Assembly (NCBI RefSeq): GCF_039555335.1
Contig: NC_092628.1
Location: 66,605,292 to 66,669,291, forward strand
DNA: 64,000 bases
Reading direction: 5' to 3'
Origin: Amphiura filiformis
Taxonomy: Eukaryota; Echinodermata; Ophiuroidea; Amphilepidida; Amphiuridae
The position numbers and the translations under genes were made by a program. A model generated the notes under the pieces. It worked only from the letters and a program-made list of their open reading frames with translations. It did not search any database and was not told the DNA's origin. Below, in pieces: positions 57,401-64,000 of the stretch. How positions within the stretch are numbered: position 1 is the stretch's first letter; every line of letters starts with the position of its first letter.

Positions 57401-58329
57401 GTGACGCGTGAGGCATCTACTTGATTTCCAAGTAGACGGTATCAGTGCCTCATTGTAGTCGTTAGCCGCTAGCTCTCAACGGCCTGTTGATCATGCGGGC
57501 CCATATAGCCCTAAAACTTTTCATCTGTCGTTGCAAATACAGCTAAATACTGTTCGTCTTTAGCGAATGTTGTGAAACACAAATATAATTATTGTCCTTC
57601 GGTCACACACACACACACCTCTTATTCCTTGTAGAGCGTGCCTTCATGTCGTATGCTTCATTTCATTAGAATTTTCCAATGTAATATTGCTTTTGTAACA
57701 CACAACAAATGAAATGTCGCGTATCGTTGAGCATTCATTAGTCTTTTAATTAATTGAAGGTTAGAATATCGCAAGTGATCTTTAGCTATCTTTCAATAAT
57801 ATCAAACTGTCCACTAGTTGTCAAATACAATTCGGAACGGTAGTATAGTTTTTGGCTGTTTATTATGTAGACTTTTGGCCTAGTATTGCTATTCCCTGTT
57901 GGTCTAAAGTATATAAATGTATACATATTTAAAATGGCAAATATCATGAAGAAATATCCAACTGTGACGTCAGATTTATGTCAGATTATACAGCATCAGA
58001 GATACAGCATTGTGTCATTCTAAATTTATCATATACACATTACAGACGTCAAGAGAATTCAGAATCGAAGCACTACAATTCTAATAATCCTATTGTCTGC
58101 AAACGAAATTGTAGTTGTTATAAAGATTATTTAAATTGATTTGATGTATCTTTCTTTCGTTCTTTCTTTCTTTCTTCTTTCTGTCTGTCTTTCTTTCTTT
58201 ATAAGTGCAAAGAGAACATTACTTAGTTTAATACAGACTCATATGGATTACGCTTTCTATATAGGATTGTCAAATGTACAAGATTTATTTTCTGCTGTCC
58301 CTTGATTGTAGCCTTTTTTGTAGGTGAAT

Positions 58330-59590
58330 ACAGCAGGAGTCGGACATGTCTGTTTAGTAGAATTTTAAAAGCGATTTTAGGCAGTCTATTTAGTGTTTAT
58401 ATTGCAAAGTATAAATGAAAGGATTGCACGCTGAATTCAACATTGCCAAAATATCAACAAGGCTATGTAAAACACCTCCAAAATTGATGTATCCTCCTAA
58501 ATTGAACTGAAGAAATAACAGTTGATCTGCTGGAGCCCAACAAATAACGTACATCAAAAACACGAGTCTTGGTTACGTTTCTACTCTGCTTTCGTGAGGG
58601 TTGCCTCTTTGATTGGTCATCAACCGATGACTGATTTCTATTCACTGTACTCATGGTACTGGCAGTATCTGATGTACCCACACGTTTCTTTTGCTGACGA
58701 ATTTTGATAGCGATTCGAGTAAGCCAAAATGCCATGAGGCAAGGAACGAAAAAGTTCGTGCTACCCCAGCCATGGCACTTTTGCTCGCGGACGGAAACAA
58801 AAAGATACATTTACCATCTCCTAATGAATATTGTGTAAAGGCCAATGTGAGTTGAAGTAGAGGGGCAACACACCATGCTACAGCAATGAAGATAATGGTC
58901 GTGTTCCTTGAGAAATGGTGTCTGAACCATGTGGAATATACACAACAGGGACGACGAAGACGACGAAGAAGGTGGAGGAGGCAAAGGACACGGAGAAAGA
59001 TAAAGAGAAGGAGAGAAAACAGAGGAGAAGGGGGAAGAAGAGGATATAAAAAGCTATAAAATAAATCTACAAAGCGGCTAACAACAGAGCCCGTTTCAAA
59101 GTGCGGTACCGCGCCTGCGGTGACAGACTCGTTGAACAGATCCCGGGACAGATCCGGAAGAACTGAGCAAGGACCAAAGATTAAGAAGTCAAAGATTCCT
59201 GAATATTGCACAAAATGATTTCTGCAAAGGTGAGTTACAATAAAAAGCTATGAAACTAATTGATACAAAAACTAGACCACAATTAAATCAGTTACATTAA
59301 ACATAAGCATTAAAATATGAGCAAAATAAGCAAAACAAGTATAAAAGAGAAGCTTGAATAAAATATAAAAAACAGAAAATCTTGAAAAAATAAAAACACT
59401 TACTCGGTTCTTGTTTCCAGTTTAGCTCAGTTTATATAAACTTAACGATTTGTGAAACTCTTAGCCGCGTTGATATGTATTCGTTGTGAAAAGTGGGTAC
59501 CTTGGTGTCAAATTCAATTCAGCAATCTTTGGTATACAAAATACGAAAGTCTTTGGGCGCCAACAGAAGCAGAAATTTGTTATAGGTGTA
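58330..59590 (-). pseudogene. Decayed tandem copy of the GPCR gene
   Basis: Minus-strand similarity to the intact receptor covers ICL2 to the C-terminus (58,948-58,350), with YSTWFRHHFSRNTT, the long basic third loop and NPFIYTLQYKH recognisable. Defects seen: the exon part encoding the N-terminus and TM1-TM3 is absent; a deletion with frameshift at TM5 (VTGVALFLWNFF is shortened); a deletion at the start of TM6 (LAFVFLVYVIC is partly lost); and a stop after QYKH where the intact gene has YKACLKS. Upstream of 58,948 an unrelated GA-rich 110-bp run and about 160 bp of unknown sequence replace the missing part. The conserved 5' exon and donor follow at 59,404-59,590. A tandem duplication followed by replacement is the simplest reading; the copy cannot encode a receptor. 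Confidence 0.85.
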
Positions 59591-59977
59591 TTGATTTCAA
59601 AGAAGGTGGAAGTTAGCATTGCCTCCATGCAATTTTATATCATAATCATGATTATAGCCATCCAGTTCGCAAATTGTCTTCAAAAACCGTTTAACAAGAA
59701 AAATCAACATTTCATATGGGTTTTATACCACACGATCACAACTGAAAATATAGATATTGTTCAACCTGTTTCTATGGCAACATCTTGTGACATTACAATT
59801 AATTTTGTTTACCATCCATATCCATTACTGTTGACTTGTATTGAGTAGTAACAGTAAAATGTTGTTTCAAGTTTTCATCAGCAGCACGTCCGTGAGCGTG
59901 TCTACTATTTATTTTTGTTTAGTTTGACAAATGCACTTTATTTACACTGTTCACAACATCCCTTTTATGCCAGTTTT

Positions 59978-59978
<1 letters not shown>

Positions 59979-60020
<42 letters not shown>
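59979..60020. repeat. (GTT)n microsatellite
   Basis: About 14 perfect GTT/TTG units. Nothing else was recognised in 59,600-60,420, apart from AT-rich sequence. Confidence 0.9.
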
Positions 60021-60424
60021 AAATACCAATATTTAATAATAGCCTAATTTTAGTGTTTATATTTTGATACATGTATGTTTCAGTGGTACCGGAAGATTGT
60101 TAATATGGGGGCATCAATATATGGGGTCGCTCACAATCGCGGGAGGCGCGCGGAAGCTTTTAAAATGCATACATTTTTACATGAATTGTACCTTACATTA
60201 TGAATTATACCATAAAATTATGAATGTCACCTTGCAGTAATAAGAAGAATGATTCTTATATTCAGTATCAGCTTCTCTGTTTTTCTCGATCTCGTGCTGT
60301 ACGAATGCGAGTATATTTACCCAAGTTAAACGTCACTAAACTCAAGTGCTAAATAAAAATAAATGAATAATAAAAAAGGGCAGAAGCAAATTATTCAGGC
60401 TCAAAGAGAACATGATTAACATTC

Positions 60425-61215
60425 AACCATTGCAAAACTTCCCTTGAACAAGGTCGGTTCACATGGAGACACAACAACATTCTCAATTATATTGTCAAAA
60501 CCATTAAATTGGGCTTTATTAATGATGTTAGTCCTCCCCAAATTTTGTCCGACTTGGTAACCAGAGCAACTAACATTCCACCCCACAACAATTCCTTTTG
60601 AATGTTCAACTACAAACCTGGTTCCTGACATTTGTCTTTTTTGGAAAAACATTAAAACATTAGTCATCATTGAGCTTACTGTCCCTTTTGAATTCAACGT
60701 TGCTAAAGCTCATGTTCGGAAGTGCAATAAATATGCCCCCCTGGTCGCTGACATTGAAGACTCTGGTTACGAAGTTAGTCTTATTTGTCTAGAAGTAGGT
60801 TCAAGAGGATATATTACACCAGACAATATTCATCGTTTAAAAGAAATCTTGAAACTGTGCAATAACCAGACTTCCTTCAAAATATTCAGGGATAATCTTT
60901 CAAAACTGGCAATTGTTTCATCTTTCAGTATTTTTCATTCAAAACAAGAGCCTTCCTGGATTTGTCCACCGTTTTAGAAATTTAATATTTTTATATTGTT
61001 AATCTGGGTGTCTGGTCTGTTTTTAGGCTGCTCTCTTTACTCTTCTGCTTGTCTTTTTATATTATGCCTTTTTATACAATGTTTTATAACATGTTTTATA
61101 TTTGTGTGTGTTTATACCTATGTCTTGCGTGCCACCATCAACATGGGGCACTGATCTAGACTTGTATATTTTTGTTTCCTTTTTAATGAATAAAAGTGAT
61201 GTAAGATTGAAACAA
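60425..61215 (+). mobile_element. LINE 3' fragment
   Basis: The plus strand near 60,440-60,520 encodes GRFTWRHNNILNYIVKTIK, and from about 60,690 ELTVPFEFNVAKAHVRKCNK followed by YAPLVADIEDSGYEVSLICL and EVGSRGYI, the C-terminal region typical of a group of aquatic-animal LINE polyproteins. Two in-frame stops and at least one frame change lie between the blocks (60,600-60,690), so it is dead. The frame ends near 60,980, and a 3' UTR-like stretch continues to about 61,215, where the 42-bp satellite begins. The 5' part (endonuclease and RT) is absent. Confidence 0.7.
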
Positions 61216-61229
61216 GATTGCTCCGGCCC

Positions 61230-63148
61230 ATAGTACCCAAGGGAACTAAGTTACAAGATAGAAGCAAATTGCGCAGGCCAAAGGGGGACTAAGTTACAAG
61301 ATAGAAGCAAATTGTGCAGGCCAAAGGGGGCCGAAGGGAACTAAGTTACAAGATAGAAGCAAATTGCGCAGGCCAAAGGGGACTAAGTTACAAGATAGAA
61401 GCAAATTGTGCAGGCCATAAGGAACTAAGTTACAAGATAAAAGCAAATTGCGCAGGCCAAAGGGAACTAAGTTACAAGATAGAAGCAAATTTTAGATAAT
61501 TGTGCAGGCCAAAGGGGGCTAAGTTACAAAATAGAAGCAAATTCCGCAGGCCAAAGGGAGCAAAGTTACAAGATAGAAGCAAATTGCGCAGGTCAAATGG
61601 AACTAAGTTTCAAGATAGAAGCAAATTGCGCAGGCCAAAGGGGGCTAAGTTACAAGATAGAAGCAAATTGTGCAGGGGAGCTAAGTTACAATATAGAAGC
61701 AAATTGCACAGGCCAAAGGGAACTAAGTTACAAGATAGAAGCAAATTCCGCAGGGAGCAAAGTTACAAGATAGAAGCGAATTGCGCAGGTCAAATGGAAA
61801 TAAGTTACAAGATAGAAGCAAATTGCGCAGGCCAAAGGGGCCAAAGGGAACTAAGTTACAAAATAGAAGCAAATTCCGCAGGCCAAAGGGAACTAAGTTA
61901 CAAGATAGAAGCAAATTGTGCAGGCCAAAGGGAACTAAGTTACAAGATAAAAGCCAATTCCGCAGGCCAAAGGGGGCTAAGTTACAAGATAGAAGCAAAT
62001 TGCGCAGGCCCAAGTTAAGGGAACTAAGTTACAAGATAGAAGCAAATTGTGCAGGCCAAAGGGAACTAAGTTACAAGATAAAAGCAAATTGCACAGGCCA
62101 AATGAAACTAAGTTACAAGATAGAAGAAAATTTTAGTTAATTGTGCAGGCCAAAGGGAACTAAGTTACAAGATAGAAGCAAATTCCGCAGGCCAAAGGGG
62201 GCTAAGTTAATACAAGATAGAAGCAAATTCCGCAGGCCAAAGGAACTAAGTTACAAGATAGAAGCAAATTGTGCAGGCCAAAGGAACTAAGTCACAAGAT
62301 AAAAGCAAATTGCGCACGCCAAAGGGAACTAAGTTACAAGATAGAAGCAAATTGTTTGCTAATTGTGCAGGCCAAAGGGGGCTAAGTTACAAAATAGAAG
62401 CAAATTTTAGATAATTGTGCAGGCCAAAGGGGGCTAAGTTACAAAATAGAAGCAAATTCCGCAGGCCAAAGGGAGCAAAGTTACAAGATAGAAGCAAATT
62501 GCGCAGGTCAAATGGAACTAAGTTACAAGATAGAAGCAAATTGTGCAGGACAAAGGGGGCTAAGTTACAAAATAGAAGCAAATTGCGCGGGTCCAATGGA
62601 ACTAAGTTACAAGATAGAAGCAAATTGCGCAGGCCAAATGGAACTAAGTTACAAGATAGAAGCAAATTGTAGCTAATTGTGCAGGCCAAAGGGGGCTAAG
62701 TTACAAAATAGAAGCAAATTTTAAATAATTGTGCAGGCCAAAGGGGGCTAAGTTACAAAATAGAAGCAAATTCCGCAGGCCAAAGGGAGCAAAGTTACAA
62801 GATAGAAGCAAATTGCGCAGGTCAAATGGAACTAAGTTACAAGATAGAAGCAAATTGCGCAGGCCAAAGGGGCTAAGTTACAAGATAGAAGCAAATTGTG
62901 CAGGCCAAAGGAACTAAGTTACAATATAGAAGCAAATTGCACAGGCCAAAGGAACTAAGTTACAAGATAGAAGCAAATTCCGCAGGCCAAAGGGAGCAAA
63001 GTTACAAGATAGAAGCAAATTGCGCAGGTCAAATGGAACTAAGTTCCGCAGGCCAAAGGGAACTAAGTTACAAGATAGAAGCAAATTGTGCAGGCCAAAG
63101 GGAACTAAGTTACAAGATAAAAGCCAATTCCGCAGGCCAAAGGGGCTA
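61230..63148. repeat. 42-bp satellite, left block
   Basis: Head-to-tail units of 42 bp built on AAGTTACAAGATAGAAGCAA and ATTGCGCAGGCCAAAGGGAACT, about 45 copies, with length variants (GGGGGCT for GGGAACT; units lost in part). A longer unit starting TTTTAGATAATTGTGCAGG recurs at about 61,490, 62,405 and 62,712. The unit is 14 codons, so both strands stay open for long distances (for example KLQDRSKLRRPKGT repeated on plus). I see no start context, signal or homology to support a protein. Confidence 0.92.
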
Positions 63149-63836
63149 ACCTAGCAAACACAAAAACGTTTTAAAAACGTTTTAAATAAGTTATATTTTG
63201 GCTTTTGGTTTAGGTAAAAACGTTTTAATAACATTAAAATGTCGGGTTATATAAAGGTCATGATAACGTTTTAAAACGTTTTGTATGAAAACACACTACA
63301 ACAATATTTTTAAATGTTTTCACAAAATGTTATTGTGAACTATTTTTGCAGACATTTTTGCCAAATATTGTGTCAATACTTAAATAACATTATGTTAAAA
63401 TATTGAACCCAGCAAACACAGAAATGTTCTTAAAATGTTTTTTCAAAACCTTTTAATAACATTTAAATGTCGGGTTATATAAAGGTCATTAAAACGTTTT
63501 AAAACGTTATTGAAAATATTTTGGGCAAACATTTTTCGCAAAATATTTTTTCAACTCCCCAAAATAACATTCTGTTTAGAATGTTTTGTATCAAGTTTTC
63601 AAGAATGTTTTTGGAATGTTATTAAAACGTTTTTATACCCTTTATATAACCCGACATTTAAACGTTTTCTGCAAAACATTTTGTTTGCTGAGCAGTAGAT
63701 TATCAAAAATGTTTTTTAAGATTATTAAAACGTTTTATACTCTTAATATACCCTTTATATAACCCGACATTTAAACGTTTTCTGATAACCTTTTATAACC
63801 TTTTGCGAATGATGTCGAAAACGTTTTGTGTTTGCT
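63149..63836. mobile_element. Nested palindromic MITE inside the 42-bp satellite
   Basis: The outer ends CTAGCAAACACAAAAACGTT and AAAACGTTTTGTGTTTGCTGG are inverted repeats. A second left end, CCCAGCAAACACAGAAATG, starts at 63,411, with a matching inner right end TTTTGTTTGCTGAGC near 63,680, indicating one copy inside another. CGGGTTATATAAAGGTCAT and its complement occur repeatedly. AT-rich, rich in AACGTTTTAAAACGTT-like motifs, non-coding. Confidence 0.75.
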
Positions 63837-64000
63837 GGGAAGTTACAAGATAGAAGGCAAATTGCGCAGGCCCAAGTTAAGGGAACTAAGTTACAAGATA
63901 GAAGCAAATTGCGCAGGAACAAGGGAACTAAGTTACAAGATAAAAGCAAATTGCGCAGGCCAAATGAAACTAAGTTACAAGATAGAAGAAAATTTTAGAT
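63837..64000. repeat. 42-bp satellite, right block (continues past window)
   Basis: Same monomers as 61,230-63,148, resuming directly after the MITE with AAGTTACAAGATAGAAG, in the same orientation. The array was therefore one block before the insertion and extends beyond the window. Confidence 0.9.

Noticed and set aside
61500-62018. 172-codon plus-strand open frame in the 42-bp satellite
   Set aside because: The period is a multiple of three, so frames stay open automatically on both strands; there is no homology, signal or splice evidence.
1-64000. CRISPR arrays, bacterial operons or riboswitches
   Set aside because: The tandem repeats have no unique spacers of constant length, and the genes are spliced eukaryotic genes.

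Overview
This is a window of animal nuclear DNA. It carries intron-rich, vertebrate-like genes with canonical GT/AG splice sites, embedded in AT-rich sequence that is packed with transposons and satellites. The two well-conserved genes (RAB28 and an LMAN2/VIP36-type lectin), a DIRS1-like tyrosine-recombinase retrotransposon, RTE-type and other LINEs, many foldback/TIR elements and a lineage-specific rhodopsin-like GPCR together suggest a marine invertebrate deuterostome, such as an echinoderm or hemichordate. The species is inferred, not proven.

Layout. (1) 1,099-19,533, minus strand: a complete seven-exon RAB28 GTPase gene. Its introns are full of repeats, including a 7.2-kb DIRS-like element in intron 1 (about 7,307-14,543). 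(2) 19,534-22,251: spacer between two divergent genes, containing a truncated LINE. (3) 22,252-37,432, plus strand: a complete eight-exon LMAN2/LMAN2L-type cargo lectin gene. Its introns hold a 415-bp direct duplication, an array that reverses orientation, TTAA-flanked and TA-flanked foldback elements, and a TIR element carrying histone-like 3' stem-loops. (4) 37,433-47,650: no gene recognised; several TIR/foldback elements, including one foldback inserted into the arm of another. (5) 47,655-53,946: a satellite of roughly 53-bp monomers with a higher-order repeat, split by a 340-bp unique island and by a 3.2-kb RTE-type LINE (about 50,425-53,670). (6) 54,493-57,400, minus strand: an intact class-A GPCR gene with a 5' non-coding exon. 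(7) 58,330-59,590, minus strand: a decayed tandem copy of that GPCR gene. (8) 60,425-61,215: a LINE 3' fragment. (9) 61,230-64,000: a 42-bp satellite that runs off the window and is interrupted by a nested foldback element.

The genes do not form an obvious pathway. RAB28 (small GTPase of ciliary and vesicle traffic) and LMAN2 (early secretory lectin) lie head to head with 2.7 kb between their start codons, but no shared regulatory element was seen. The most striking feature is the density and diversity of palindromic non-autonomous elements. At least four superfamily signatures can be read from the ends: an 8-bp duplication (hAT), TTAA (piggyBac-like), TA (mariner) and DIRS termini.
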